Positions 1 to 10,624 are shown, numbered from the stretch's first letter. The stretch: 64,000 nucleotides of DNA from Iris pallida (GCA_029216955.1 JANAVB010042332.1:104501-168500), one strand, 5' to 3'. Translations and numbers: made by a program. Notes: generated by a model from the sequence alone, not told the origin.

Positions 1-1
1 A

Positions 2-1792
2 AGTCCAGTACAAGTTCCTCCAGTAGTACAATCCAATACTCCTGGACCAGCTCAGCCAAATCCTAGTCTCTCTGGAGCTGGGGGTAGTGCTTACAATGCT
101 GTTCCTCCTCCCAACTATTCTCTACAAGCCACAACTCCACAATCTTCGGGAGTTGTCTCTGAAGAATTGAAGAATCTTAAAACTCAATTCGAGGCATTCA
201 AACAGAAGGATGGTTTACAAAGGTTAGGCATCAAGCAGCCTTATCCTATAGAATAGAAGCAAGTATCATATCCTCCTAAATACAAGCCTCATACTATCTC
301 ATTCTATGATGGAACCACTTCTCCAAGTCAGTTTATTAATCACTTTGAAGTGATGACTGATCAACTACAACCAAGTGATGTTCTCCTTACTCGGGTATTT
401 ATTGGATGTCTCAAGGGAACGACTTATGAATGGTATAGGAGTCTCCCAGATGGGAGCATTACCTCATTTGCTGGTTTCAAACAGATATTTCTTGAAAGGT
501 TCTATGAAGGGCTTAATGACATGACTATGTCTGCTCTTATTAGAATCAAGCAGAAAAATAATGAATCTACAGAGGAATACATTGAACGGTTTCGAAGAGA
601 AGCTCTGAAGATGCCTCTTGGAACTCCTGATGCTGTCACCATTGACACGTGCAAATCAAACTTGTTGCCAATCATCAGTATGTGGACAGGGTCCACTCAA
701 TTTCAAGATTGGCCTTCCTTCATAGTCAGTGCCAAAGCTGCAGAAATCAGTGCTGAAACCTTCAAAGGTTTAGGAGTGCAGATGACTCCTAAAGAAACAG
801 GACAAGGTGCTAACAATAAAAATAATGCTCGCAAAGGAAAAAAAACTCTTGAAGTTAATCTTCAGAGCAAAGATGCATCAAATGTTCAAACTCCTGCCTC
901 TACAACTCAACAATCAAGAACACCTCGCCCCAAAGAAGAATATTCTTTTGATGACGACGATGTCCTTGGTATCTTTGAATGTCTGCTGAAAGGTAATAAA
1001 ATACAATTACCTGAGATCAAGAAACCTGATGAAGCTGGTAAGACAGATCATCCTAAATACTGTCCATACCACAGAATGCTGGGTCACACAATTCGTACAT
1101 GTTATGTACTGAAAGGAAAGATCCAAGAAATAATTAAGTCTGGAGCTATCTCTCTTACTCCAAAAGAGAAGACTGTCACTTCTAATGTCGTCTCTATGCA
1201 ATTTGGAGACTTCCCTCCTCAATTTCTTGAAAGCGGAGTTATTCCTATTCCCAAGGCAACTCTTGAAATAGTAAATATTCCTCCTCCACAGTCTGAAGGT
1301 TTAGCACCAATCACTTTGGAGACTGAAGAAATCATGTAGATTTATCCTGATCTAATAACAGACTTTGAATCTCCTTCTCCTCAAAAGATTTCTTCTCGAA
1401 AGTCCAAGAAGGCTGGAAAGATCAAGTCATGTCATATGACTTCTCTTGGGTCTACCTCTGACATAGAGCCAAAAGACAAAGAAGAAGCACTTGTTAGTGC
1501 TACTCGAACGGGGAAACCTTACCTAAAGGATTATTCTAAAAATCCTGAAGATCCTACTGATATCCCTTCAGCTGCTAAAGATGCTCCTAATGTTCCTCCT
1601 GAAGAAGAATCATCTACTGCACATGTTCCTTCAACTACACCAGTTGAACCTGTTCCTCCCAAACCCACAACTCTTGAGAAAGGCAAGCAACAAGCTCAGT
1701 TTGATAAACCAATCAAGAAGTCTCTTCCTCTTGGACTTCAGAAGCCTTACAACTTCGACATTTTGGCTCAACTTGATAAATACTCCAGCTAG
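2..1792 (+). pseudogene. Element A gag (5' end missing, decayed)
   Basis: One frame runs from base 2 to about 1775 and aligns residue by residue with the gag of element C. It covers a proline-rich linker, the capsid-like retrotrans_gag region (motifs EWYRSLPDG and FLERFYEG) and a C-terminal zinc-knuckle variant of the form C-x2-H-x4-H-x4-C (YCPYHRMLGHTIRTC). Gag forms the particle and binds element RNA. Stops interrupt it at 254-256 (leucine TTG in C, TAG here) and 1337-1339 (TGG to TAG). An extra base near 1772-1776 shifts the frame into the protease region. Confidence 0.85.
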
Positions 1793-1793
1793 A

Positions 1794-2480
1794 ATGTCCC
1801 TCTTTGAACTTCTACGTCTTTCTAAAGAAACTCGGGAGACGTTAAGTGAAGCACTTCTACAAGCTGACTCTTGTCTTGCACAATTGAAGAAGCTAGATGC
1901 GGAACCTGCCACTTGCTTACATTGCAACAGTGTACTGGAGATTATCCCAAATATCACCTTTACACAAGACGACATGCTACTGGAGGATAATCGACATGAC
2001 CGACCTCTCTACTACACTGGTTATAGTGATACAATGAAGATAGATCGTATCCTCATTGACCCAGGGTCTGCTATAAGCATAATGCCAAAGAGTTTGTTGG
2101 ATGAACTAAAAATTCCTCTTCACAAGCTCTCCAAGACGGTTACTACTATCTTGGGATTCAATCAAAGCCGAAGTGAGCTTTTGGAAAAGATTCATCTGAA
2201 GCTTCAGATAGGCGATTTCAGATCTAAAGTCACTTTCTATGTGATCGAGATCGCGGGATCCTATAATCTTCTTCTGGGGAGGCCCTTTCTTCATGAAAAT
2301 AATGTGGTGCCCTCTACTCTTCATCAATGTTTTAAATACATTGATAGCAATGGAAGAGTACAAAAAAAAGTTGCTGATATAAATCCTTTCCATGGGGTTG
2401 AAGCTTATTTCAACGATTCCCGAATGTACAAAGAAGAGTATACAAGGATCATACAAGCTATGGAGAAAGAAGATGCATAA
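1794..2480 (+). pseudogene. Element A aspartic protease region
   Basis: Retroviral-type aspartic protease that would cleave the gag-pol polyprotein. The active-site segment reads ILIDPGSAISIMPKSLL, with D-P-G in place of the usual D-S/T-G. The same D-P-G occurs in element C, so it is a family trait and not a mutation. A hydrophobic YNLLLGRPFLH segment about 80 residues later matches the second conserved protease motif. The frame ends at TAA 2478-2480 where element C reads on, and the following coding sequence lies one frame away. Confidence 0.85.
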
Positions 2481-2566
2481 AGTGAGACTTTAATAATCCC
2501 TGTTAAAGGTCGAACTACTCAGCAACAATCTCCTAAACCCTCTGGAGAAGATTCTTTCATCATTCA

Positions 2567-3625
2567 GTGAGTGGATGGATCTCTCCGTTACCTCAATCAT
2601 CTACTCAAAATACACTGATCATTCCTGTCAGTGAGCGTACTACAGTTCCTGTATCTTCACAAGATACTCTGCTAATTCCAGTTGGAGGGCGGACTACTCT
2701 TCCTACTCAAACTTCAAGGGAGCTCACCTCTTCTGAGCCATTTGTTATCGATCTTAATCGAAACAAAGCTTCTTCTTCTTCTCCCCCTTTAGTCATTGAC
2801 TTGGCTAAAATCTCTAAGGCTCAGCCTTCTCCCAATGTAAATATTGCTGCTTTTATATTTAATGAAAAGTCTCCACCTTTGCAGTACGTTGATGTGTGTA
2901 ATTATGTTCATAGTTATTTACATCTGTTAGATGACTTGAACACAATAACCATAGGAGTTGTACAGACTGTTCATACAGATGTATCTCTAGAACCTGTACA
3001 ATCTTTATACTTTCTAGTTTCCAGCAGAAAGCCAGGAGACATTCCAATATTCTTCTACAAAGGGCCTCAAAATCCTTCTGATCTTGAAGATGATGACAAA
3101 AATGATGATACTGGAAGATTACAACTACGTCGTTATAGTCAGCAATCTAGAGACATCATCAAAAATATGGGCTATGACTTCAGGACTGGCCTCAATGATG
3201 AAAAAGGAAGAAAAATACCTGTCCGGATTCCTCCTCTGAAATATGGAAGGACGAAATGCGGATTGGGCTATATAGCTCCTACTCCTTTTATCAATATTAT
3301 CCATGAAGATCTCGAGTCTGACGAAGATAAGAGATCTGATTCTTCTAGTACCACTTCTTGGGATTCCGATATGAGTATCAGTGACTTATACTGCAACATT
3401 TTGTCTTCCAACATGGTTTCCATTGACCATTCTGAAGAAAGTGATGAAGACGAAGAAGAGTTTGAAATCTCACCTGAATCAGAACAGTGGGCCCAAAGAT
3501 TAGATAATCAATGGGAGTTCCGTTTCGAGCAAAAAGAACCTCCGACTGAAGATAAACTTGTTCAAATAGATGTTGGTGAAGAGGGATCTCCCAAACCAAT
3601 ATTCATCAGTGAAAGTCTTTCATAA
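2567..3625 (+). pseudogene. Element A PR-RT linker with short repeats
   Basis: Low-complexity region between protease and RT. It begins with repeated LIPV-x-x-RTT units (NTLIIPVSERTT, DTLLIPVGGRTT), then ELTSSEPFVIDLNRNK, which is tandemly repeated in element C. Next comes a glycine-spaced segment (MGYDFRTGLNDEKGRKIP and GLGYIAP) that loosely recalls a G-patch; this likeness is my inference. The end is acidic, with EPPTEDKLVQIDVG. The 352-codon frame stops at TAA 3623-3625. No catalytic motif is visible; it is a spacer or RNA/protein-binding region of the polyprotein. Confidence 0.7.
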
Positions 3626-4620
3626 ACTGATAAGAAAGACATGATCAAACTCATTCGTGATTACATCGATGTCTTTGCTTGGAGTTATGAAGATATGCCA
3701 GGGCTTGATCCTTAAATTGCAACTCACAAGCTCAATATCTTGCCGAATGCTAAACCGGTCAAACAACAACAGCGATGATTTCGTCCAGACATCATGGATG
3801 TAATTGAAGCTGAAGTCAATAAACTCATTACCTCTGGGTTTATTAGAGAGGAACAACATCCCGATTGGGTGGCTAATATTGTTCCTATTCTTAAAAAGAC
3901 TGGCAAGATCAGAGTATGCATAGACTTCCGCGATCTCAATACGGCATGTCCTAAAGACGAATTCCCTCTACCAATCACTGATGTCATGGTTGATAATACC
4001 TGTGGATTTGAACGAATGTCATTCATGGACGGGTATTCTGGGTACAATCAGATCAAAATGTTTCCAGAGGACGAGAAGCATACTTCTTTCAGAACGCCGA
4101 TTGGTACATACTGTTATACAGTTATGCCATTCGGTCTCAAGAATGCAGGAGCAACTTATCAACGAGCTATGAGTACTATATTCCGTAAACATTTGCGAAA
4201 AACAGTCGAATGCTATGTTGATGATATTGCAGTCAAAAGTCGACAAAAGGAGGATCATATCCAAGATTTGAAGACTATATTTGATCTAATGCGTAAGCAT
4301 CAATTAAAGATGAACCCTACTAAGTCCTTCTTAGGCGTCTCTAGTTGTAAATTTCTCGGCTTCATCATTACCTCTAAAGGTATACACGTGGATCCCGAGA
4401 AGATCAAAGCCATCCAAGAGATGCGTCCTCCACGCACCTTAAAAGAGCTACGAGGATTTCATAGAAGAATCGCTTATATCAGGAGATTTATCTCTAATTT
4501 ATCAGGACGCTGCAGACCATTCAACAAACTTATGAAGAAAGGTGTCTCTTTTGTCTGGAATGATGAATGTCAGAAAGCATTCGATGATATAAAACAATAT
4601 CTAATGAGCCCTCCAGTATT
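3626..4620 (+). pseudogene. Element A reverse transcriptase
   Basis: Ty3/gypsy RT, copying element RNA into DNA. Visible motifs are RVCIDFRDLN, FMDGYSGYNQI, MPFGLKNAGATYQR and the catalytic YVDD at 4214-4225, followed by the thumb segment FLGFIITSKGIHVDP. The frame joins the linker upstream but has stops at 3623-3625, 3714-3716 and 3776-3778. From 3794 it is open to about 4619, where one base is missing relative to element C and the rest continues in the next frame. The catalytic core is intact. Confidence 0.9.
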
Positions 4621-5538
4621 GTACCTCCCGTCTCAGGAATACCGTTCCTCCTCTATACTCGAGCAATGAGTCATTCATTGGGTGCATTACTCGCTCAAAA
4701 GAATCAAAATGGCCATGAACAAGCCATTTATTATCTCAGCCGCACTATGACCGGAGCTGAACCTCGATATTCACCGGTTGAAAAAGAATGTCTAGCCTTG
4801 ATGTTTGCTGTCCAAAAGACACGTCATTATATCATTGGCCAGACTATTCATGTCATCTCCAGGATCAATCCTATACGGATCATGATGAAGAAACCCAGTG
4901 TTTTGAATTCTCGATTGGCTAACTGGGGAATCCTACTTGCTCAGTATGACATGCACTATATTCTTCATAAATCAGTCAAAGGACAAGCTTTAGCTAATTT
5001 TCTGGCTACTCACTCAATTCTAGAAAATTCAAAACTCTATGATGAAATTCCAGATGAAGTCCTAGATTCAAATCAAATTGCTGAAGAAGATCCTACTTGG
5101 CGTCTATTCTTTGATGGAGCATCAAGAATTGGTCCTAATGGCGATATTGTCGCTGAAGTTGGAATTGTTCTTGTATCGCCAGAAGGTCTTGCTATCCAAA
5201 GAGCTTATTCTCTCGATCAGCCGTGTTCAAACAATGTAGCTGAGTACAACGTATTACTTATTGGTCTTCAACTCGCTAAACATCTGAATATTCAATATTT
5301 GGAGGCGTATGGAGACTCTAAACTCATTGTCAATCAGATCAGGGGTACTTATGAAGTTCGCCATCAAGATTTGGTTCCTTATCATAAAACATCTATATCT
5401 ATGGCTTCTTCGTTTGAAGAATTCTTCATTGAACATGTTAGGCGAGCATGTAACACAGAAGCTGATGCCCTTGCTAATCTTGCAGCGGTGCTGGCTATTC
5501 CAATCAGACGGCAACAAATGATTGTTGTTCGTAATTGA
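4621..5538 (+). pseudogene. Element A RNase H plus archaeal-type RNase H
   Basis: The first half is the ordinary gypsy RNase H (SHSLGALLAQ, PVEKECLALMFAVQKTRHYI). Its first catalytic aspartate is not in the usual D-A-S context, as expected for the degenerate RH of Tat elements. The second half is the extra archaeal-type RNase H. Its acidic residues are all visible: FFDGAS, NNVAEYN, AYGDSK and TEADALANLAA. It would remove RNA from the RNA/DNA hybrid. A single stop, TGA 5536-5538 (CGA in element C), separates it from integrase in the same frame. Confidence 0.88.
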
Positions 5539-6981
5539 GAATTATTTCATCTTAAAAATAACTTGACTTTAGGACTTCCAGTTGACATTGAAGAATCAAC
5601 ATCTCATGACGTCAACACAACAAGAGGATTTGGATTCAGTCGTAAATCGATGTCATCTTCATCCGATTCCAGCATGGAATTCATCTTCAGTAACTCGACT
5701 GAGAATCAGAATACGGATAAAGATTGGAGACTTCCTTTCTTAGATCTCGTATTATATAATATTCTTCCGGATGATCCGAGTGAGGCAGCATCTATCAGAC
5801 GACGATCACTCAGATTCTACTACAATCATACAACAAAGACCTTATATCGTCGAGCTTATGATGGTTTACTCCTTCGATGTGTTGCCGGTAACGAGGCTCA
5901 ACAAATCATTCACGAAGCACATGATGGAATTTATGGAGCACATCAGCCAGGACCAAAACTTCAAGACCGTATTCGACGTATGGGTTATTATTGGCCCACC
6001 ATGGTATCTGATGCCATCGAATATGCAAAGAAGTGTAAAGCTTGTCAAATCCATGCGGATTTTATTTATCAACCCTCGGAATTTCCACATCCGACGGCAG
6101 CATCATGGCCCTTCGAAGCTTGGGGCATGGACATTGTCGGCCCGATCAATCCACCGTCATCTAAAGGTCATCGGTTCATTCTCGCAATAACCGATTACTT
6201 CTCCAAATGGGCCGAAGCCATTCCTTTATCTGAAGTTAAGACGTCTAATGTCATCAGCTTTATTAAGCACCACGTCATCTACAGATTTGGTGTTCCTCGA
6301 CGCATTGTTCATGATAACGGACCACAGTTCGTCAGCCAGAAATTTACTCGATTCTGTGACGATCACCGGATCAATAATGTGGCTTCTACCGCATATAATC
6401 CAGCAGCTAACGGATTAGCAGAAGCTTTCAACAAGACTATCATCAAACTCCTAAAGAAGTTTGTCTCCACTAACAAACGTAATTGGAGTGACAAGCTCGG
6501 GAAATGTTTGTGGGCTTATCGCACTACAGTTCGTAATGCTACCAAATGTACACCTTTCTCTCTGGTATATGGTTGCGAAGCTGTTCTTCCTTTAGAGATT
6601 CAAATTCCTTCTTTAAGGATAGCAATCGCTAATGAACTCACTGCTGAAAATAACGATCGTCTTCGACTTCAGGAATTAGAAGCTCTGGATGAAAAGCGAT
6701 TATCTGCTCAACAGAATATTGAATTCTATCAAGCTAGAATTTCAAGAGCTTTTAATAAAAAAGTCAGAGTTCGATCATATCAAAAAGGAGAACTTGTTCT
6801 AACAGTCAGACGTCCTATGACTATGACTCATATGAGTAAGGGCAAATTTGACGCAAAGTGGGAAGGTCCCTATATTGTGAGCAAAGTTTTCTCAAATGGA
6901 GCTTATCAACTCTCAGAATTGGATGGTCGAAAAGTTTTGATGCCTATTAATGGCAAATTCCTTAAAAAGTACTATGTATAA
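5539..6981 (+). CDS. Element A integrase region
   Basis: Open from just after the 5536-5538 stop to TAA 6979-6981. It has the N-terminal zinc-binding HHCC pattern (HEAHDGIYGAH then CKACQIH), the catalytic core with WGMDIVGPI, VHDNGPQF and ANGLAEAFNKTI supplying D, D and E, and a C-terminal domain ending MPINGKFLKKYYV. It would insert the DNA copy into the host genome. I see no chromodomain, as expected for Tat. There is no initiator of its own: it is the last part of a polyprotein that cannot be read through now. All catalytic residues are present. Confidence 0.88.
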   Translation, partial: ELFHLKNNLTLGLPVDIEESTSHDVNTTRGFGFSRKSMSSSSDSSMEFIFSNSTENQNTDKDWRLPFLDLVLYNILPDDPSEAASIRRRSLRFYYNHTTKTLYRRAYDGLLLRCVAGNEAQQIIHEAHDGIYGAHQPGPKLQDRIRRMGYYWPTMVSDAIEYAKKCKACQIHADFIYQPSEFPHPTAASWPFEAWGMDIVGPINPPSSKGHRFILAITDYFSKWAEAIPLSEVKTSNVISFIKHHVIYRFGVPRRIVHDNGPQFVSQKFTRFCDDHRINNVASTAYNPAANGLAEAFNKTIIKLLKKFVSTNKRNWSDKLGKCLWAYRTTVRNATKCTPFSLVYGCEAVLPLEIQIPSLRIAIANELTAENNDRLRLQELEALDEKRLSAQQNIEFYQARISRAFNKKVRVRSYQKGELVLTVRRPMTMTHMSKGKFDAKWEGPYIVSKVFSNGAYQLSELDGRKVLMPINGKFLKKYYV

Positions 6982-7064
6982 ATGTAAATACTTGTAATCA
7001 TCAGACAAATTCATGTTTAAAAATAAAATTTTTATTTTATTTTCATGAATGATGATACATGATA

Positions 7065-7388
7065 TTAAGGAAGATCACTATCATCCTTCTCTACTTTTGG
7101 ACGTGGGCCACTACCGTCCTTTTCGAAGACGTGATCAGCAAAAGAGCCGAGAACCTCCTTGCTAGAACCCACGAGGAATTTGCAAGCGGCCATCCTCATG
7201 GCTTCCTCTTCTTCAGTCCTTCCTGGTTCGAGCAGAAAATCCAGAATGTCCCTTGGTGGCTTGGGTGTAGACGAACCTTCGCCTGCTTCCGTCTTCTTCG
7301 TTTTGACTGGACCAGTAGGGCGTTCTTCAGTGCCTTTCTGAACCTTTGAGGCTATCTCAGTCTTCTTGGATGCTTCTCCAGATGACAT
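7065..7388 (-). CDS. Small acidic antisense protein of element A (107 aa)
   Basis: Antisense to gag-pol and starting just after pol ends. The 107-codon frame has the same length as its counterpart in element C (38517-38840), and much of the protein is alike. The shared core includes DILDFLLEPG, EEEEAMRMAACKFLVGSS and DGSGPRP. It is acidic, with a helical-looking middle and a disordered Pro/Glu/Lys N-terminus. The start is set by alignment to C and by a TATA box about 50 bp upstream. The frame extends further upstream, but that part has no counterpart in C. I recognise no domain. Conservation between two otherwise decayed elements suggests it was under selection. Confidence 0.7.
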   Translation of the reverse strand: MSSGEASKKTEIASKVQKGTEERPTGPVKTKKTEAGEGSSTPKPPRDILDFLLEPGRTEEEEAMRMAACKFLVGSSKEVLGSFADHVFEKDGSGPRPKVEKDDSDLP

Positions 7389-7435
7389 TTTTATGTTGAG
7401 GAGTAGAAGTATTTGTTCTCGCCAGATTTCTGCTA

Positions 7436-7443
7436 TATTTATA
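7436..7443 (-). promoter_or_regulatory. TATA box of the small antisense gene (A)
   Basis: TATAAATA on the minus strand, about 50 bp upstream of the ATG at 7388. Element C has the same box at the same distance from its homologous gene. Confidence 0.6.
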
Positions 7444-7466
7444 GGCAGAAGTTCCTCATTCATCCG

Positions 7467-7640
7467 ACGTTTCACATATTCATTAATGCTTAACGGTTCA
7501 TCCATTCATTTCTCACATTCATTAGACGGTTCGCCTGTTCATTAATACTTGACGGTTCATCCGTTCATTTATTACATTCACTCGACAGTTCATCTGTTCA
7601 TCATTTCCTAACGGTTCATCCGTTCATAATCTTTTATCAA
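7467..7640. repeat. Tandem mini-palindromes upstream of the small antisense gene (A)
   Basis: About six units of the type GACGGTTCATCCGTTCATT, spaced roughly 25-30 bp. Each core is a short inverted repeat, ACGG-TTCAT-CCGT. One unit reads ACAG-TTCAT-CTGT: both arms changed and pairing is kept. The array lies just beyond the TATA box of the antisense gene. Element C carries a nine-unit version in the same place. Confidence 0.75.
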
Positions 7641-7653
7641 TTTATTAAGTGGG

Positions 7654-7701
7654 GATTCGTTATTTATCATGTTTTCATAACCTCTGAATCAATTTCGAAT
7701 C
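7654..7701. other. Constant-loop hairpin A1
   Basis: The loop CATGTTTTCATAACCTCTGA (7668-7687) resembles the 20-nt loops of elements B and C. It lies between outer arms GATTCG (7654-7659) and CGAATC (7696-7701), with an imperfect A/T-rich inner stem. The loop is more diverged than the others. Bases 7702-7767 hold a further degenerate loop-like copy (from 7717) without a good stem. Confidence 0.45.
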
Positions 7702-7764
7702 TACTTACTCATTTGTCATGTTTTGACCTCTGCATAAAAATCAATCTATTTTCTTTTGAGTTCC

Positions 7765-7806
7765 TATATATTATCACGTCCATAATACCTCTGATAATAT
7801 CATATA
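7765..7806. other. Constant-loop hairpin A3
   Basis: The loop CACGTCCATAATACCTCTGA (7775-7794) is closed by ATATTA (7768-7773) and TAATAT (7795-7800). Three further A/T pairs follow beyond one bulged base. The loop matches that of elements B and C, while the stem sequence is unique to this copy. Confidence 0.6.
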
Positions 7807-8059
7807 CTCTAAAACAGAAAAGATGATTTTATTATCTATCATGTCCACAATTCATCCACAAATACAAATCATTGAGCATAGAAGAATTGTCCTTTCCATT
7901 CTCATTTCACCATAAAAAGTCTATTACATTTTTTTAGACTTTCTTACAAATCATAATGGAAATCTATTATAATTTTGGATTTTCATTCTATACCACAACG
8001 ATAACCTAATAGAGATCTATCTTCTTCTTTGGATCTTCTCCGTCGGACCTTCTCTGTCA

Positions 8060-8372
8060 GGTTCGTTGTTGGTGGCAATTCCTGACTGTCTGGGTCTCAG
8101 TCACGACCAGATCAGCAGGAATCAAACTCTGGTCTTCTCTCTCAGACGAGAGGAGAACCACAGAGTGTGGCAGCCCGAAGTCGTGGTGCTGCCAATACAA
8201 CTGGTGGATTAGGAGCGACCTTTCAGAGGAGACAGGAATGTATCCAACCTTGGGATACAATTCCTAGTTCTCCCGCGAAAGGAACTCTACTACCCGATTT
8301 CTCGGTAGTAGAGTTGACTCCACCATCCAACTCTCGTGTATAAAGGCTCTTCCTACCATCTAAGGAAGACCC
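8060..8372. repeat. Run of consecutive unrelated hairpins
   Basis: Successive inverted repeats with different sequences. They are ATTCCTG/CAGGAAT enclosing GACTG/CAGTC (8075-8120), a near-perfect 12-bp stem around 8131-8160, TGGCAGC/GCTGCCA (about 8167-8196), TGTATCC/GGATACA (about 8237-8263), and a perfect 12-bp stem AACTCTACTACC/GGTAGTAGAGTT (8283-8294 with 8304-8315). CTTCCT/AGGAAG follows near 8348-8369. No coding frame fits. Such density of self-complementarity is not expected in decayed DNA. Confidence 0.6.
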
Positions 8373-9089
8373 TTCTATCCCACGAAGAGTTCTGAGTTGT
8401 CTGATTTACGCGTCAAAAGCGTATGAGCTCCCTGATGTAGATGTCAGCAGGATATTCTCCACAGCATCCACATCCCCAATGCCAGTTCTGAAGAAAATTT
8501 TCAGCCAAGTTTCTGCAGAAAGCATTAAGAAGAAAAAAAATTAGATCAACAGAAATTATTCAGTATGCATTTATCAAACAGAGACAGGCGTGTATTGTTC
8601 AAATCAGAAACAAGAAACAGAAAGCCTATCTTCAACAGCAAAAATAAGTGCACGTATTACACTGATTTACCTTCAAGTTTGGTGCTAAGGATTGGCAAAC
8701 TCATGTTTGATACAGTGCGCAGAAGTCGAACATTAGAAAACATTGCTTTCCTGTTTGAGAGTAAAATCTCCCAAAAATTTCATTCTCAGAGAAGAAGAAG
8801 AGGAATGGGAGATGAGTATCTGCGAAACTCTTCCATCTATTTAAAGGGCAAAGTACAAGTCTATTCTTGGAAAAGATCCACATAAATAGCGCTCGTAAAC
8901 TGTGGAATGAGTGTCACGTGTGCTTTGGAAGACAGAGCAACATTGGAAACAATCAAAGACTGCTGATTAATATTTCTCATTAAGGCACGCAGATCAAACA
9001 CAAAAGTTGTACTTCATTTCTTAAGACAGGCACTGATGGCCTTACAAAAGACAAAACAAAAAGTGCAACAAAAGCATAAAAGTCATGCT
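8373..9089. other. Element A interior with no recognised gene
   Basis: A/T-rich sequence between the hairpin run and the second antisense frame. A plus-strand frame of 106 codons (8565-8885) and a minus-strand one of 60 codons exist, but I recognise nothing in either and neither has a counterpart in B or C. By position this could be the remains of an antisense gene lost from A. Nothing in it can be assigned. Confidence 0.4.
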
Positions 9090-9377
9090 CTATTTCCCAG
9101 AGCGACTGAGCTTGGTGCCTAGTTCTTCTACGCTCCTAACTCCCAGACAGTGCAACAGAGCTTTAAACATTTCACGCTGCTCTATGAGGCTGCGCCCATC
9201 AGAAGAGGACGAGCCATCCAAGCCAAAATAGCTCAAGAAATTCTTGGCTAGTTGCAAGGGATCATCTTTGAGCTCGAAGACAAGGGGCTCTGGCTCTTCA
9301 CCCCCAAAAGTGGGGTCACCATGAGAACAAAAGCCCAACTTGCGTGCTTCTTCCTCAGCTTTCTCCTTTGGTGTCAT
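9090..9377 (-). CDS. Second antisense frame of element A (95 aa, unknown)
   Basis: A 95-codon minus-strand frame starting MTPKEKAEEEARKLGF. It is acidic in the middle and ends in a predicted helical stretch (QREMFKALLHCLGVRSVEELG). A TATATAAA-like box lies about 45 bp upstream near 9419-9426 and the 3' LTR is close behind. This is the slot where B, C and F place the promoter of their large antisense gene. I see no clear similarity to their first exon and recognise no family. A real gene is plausible given start, TATA box and position, but only one copy is visible. Bases 9378-9663 upstream are promoter-like and carry scattered CACGCTGAG-type motifs. Confidence 0.5.
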   Translation of the reverse strand: MTPKEKAEEEARKLGFCSHGDPTFGGEEPEPLVFELKDDPLQLAKNFLSYFGLDGSSSSDGRSLIEQREMFKALLHCLGVRSVEELGTKLSRSGK

Positions 9378-9649
9378 ATTGACGTAAGATGAAGATTAAA
9401 AATGAAACTTCTTCCTGTTTATATAATTGAGTTTTGCCGGCAGTTCATATTCCACCATAAATTGGATACAATCAGTCTCGGAGAACGAAGAGTCATTATG
9501 ACATTTAATAAGTTCATTTGGATGTTTTCAAAGAACTTCGAAGTCTTTTCGACTTCCGAAAAATTTTGAAGTCATCTCAGCGTGACTAAATCCATTTTAT
9601 CATCTCTATTTTCAAAGTATTTCGAAATAATTTATCATTTCTTCGAAAA

Positions 9650-9663
9650 CTTTGAAGGGGTTT
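9650..9663 (+). promoter_or_regulatory. Polypurine tract of element A
   Basis: A purine run (TTTGAAGGGG) directly before the TG of the 3' LTR. It matches CTATGAAGGGGGTCT in elements B and C at the same place, and primes plus-strand DNA synthesis. Confidence 0.7.
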
Positions 9664-10624
9664 TGTAGGCCTCAAAAATGAAAGTCACGCTGAGTTGATC
9701 AAGACAGAGTCAAAAGTCACGCTCAGTTGATCCAGACAATATAAACAAATCACGCTGGGAGACAGCTCATCATTTGTCAAAGAGTAATTATGACTGACAA
9801 CACGACAGTTGAAGAATATCTCTTCGTATGCTACGTATACACAGAATTCGAGAGATCATCGCCGTCTATTGCGTGATTTTCGAAATCTTCTTCAGCAAGA
9901 CTCAGCCTTCGTCGAGTTGGCGTACCAAAAGGGTTTTTTGTCATTTAATGCGACTGACAAAGCAATCACTGTCAGAGATTTTGTGTCAGTCAAGACACGT
10001 CGAATCAAGACAGCTGGCAGTTCTATCTCAAGTCTGCATGTATTTGTGATCTTCATCTCAAGTTTGCATGGATTCTGAAGTTTTCTTCCTCAAGTTTGCG
10101 TAGATTTTCGAGTTCTTTGCCTCGAAGTCTACGTGGATCCTGAAGCTTCCTGCCCCAAGTTTGCGTGGATTTTGAAGCTTTCTACACCGAGTTCGCGTAG
10201 ATTTCGTCTTCAACAAGTATGCGTGGATTTCATCAAATTGGAGTACGTGGCAGCCATGCCACTGATCTCTCGCCTGCGTGTCCTGTAACTTGCACATGAC
10301 TCATGCATGATTGCCATGTGTCCAACAGTTACAGGCCACGTCCAGTAACTGCTCACAGCCTTGTGTATGTTAAATCCTGCGTGATTTTTAACTAGGCATA
10401 GGCTGTGAAGACAGTTATCTTTTCAGTTATTATTCTTGACTCTATAAATAGAGTTCTTTTCCTCATTCATTGTACAGATACATTGATATCTACTGTCAAA
10501 ATTTTGAGAGCTTTTCTTCTTCGCATAGTCCAAGGGATAAAGCGATCGTCTTCTAGATCGGATTCCTACAGTTGTAATTTTCCCAGAAACACAACAAATA
10601 AAGAGAATTTCTTTATGGAAAACA
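9664..10624 (+). mobile_element. 3' LTR of element A
   Basis: It begins TGTAGGCCTC after the polypurine tract and ends AAAACA, about 961 bp. A TATA box TATAAATA lies at 10443-10450, followed by the R/U5 segment GCGATCGTCTTCTAGAT, nearly identical to the LTRs of C and F. The right end is inferred from the terminal CA and from the B leader frame resuming at 10625. Repeated GTCACGCTGAGTTGATC-type motifs occupy its first 100 bp. The partner LTR is left of the window. Confidence 0.8.
10025..10245 (+). repeat. Tandem repeat inside the A LTR
   Basis: About six imperfect units built on CAAGTTTGCGTGGATTTTGA, each 35-45 bp, upstream of the LTR TATA box. The position suggests an enhancer-like array. 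Confidence 0.6.

Larger units (their letters stand above)
1..10624 (+). mobile_element. Tat-lineage Ty3/gypsy element A, right part
   Basis: Gag, protease, reverse transcriptase, RNase H, a second archaeal-type RNase H and integrase follow in order on the plus strand. Two antisense genes and a 3' LTR come after them. A second RNase H between RH and INT marks the Tat/Ogre/Retand group of plant Ty3/gypsy elements. The left LTR, primer site and gag start lie outside the window. The sequence after the 3' LTR continues the leader reading frame of element B, so A is nested in B. Frameshifts near 1775, 2480-2567 and 4620 and several stops show that it cannot make gag-pol now. Confidence 0.9.

Noticed and set aside
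7389..7505. Longer start for the small antisense protein of A
   Set aside because: The extra N-terminus is not conserved in C and would begin upstream of the TATA box.
8565..8885. 106-codon plus-strand frame in element A
   Set aside because: No similarity to any Tat protein, no counterpart in B or C, and composition like the surrounding noncoding sequence.
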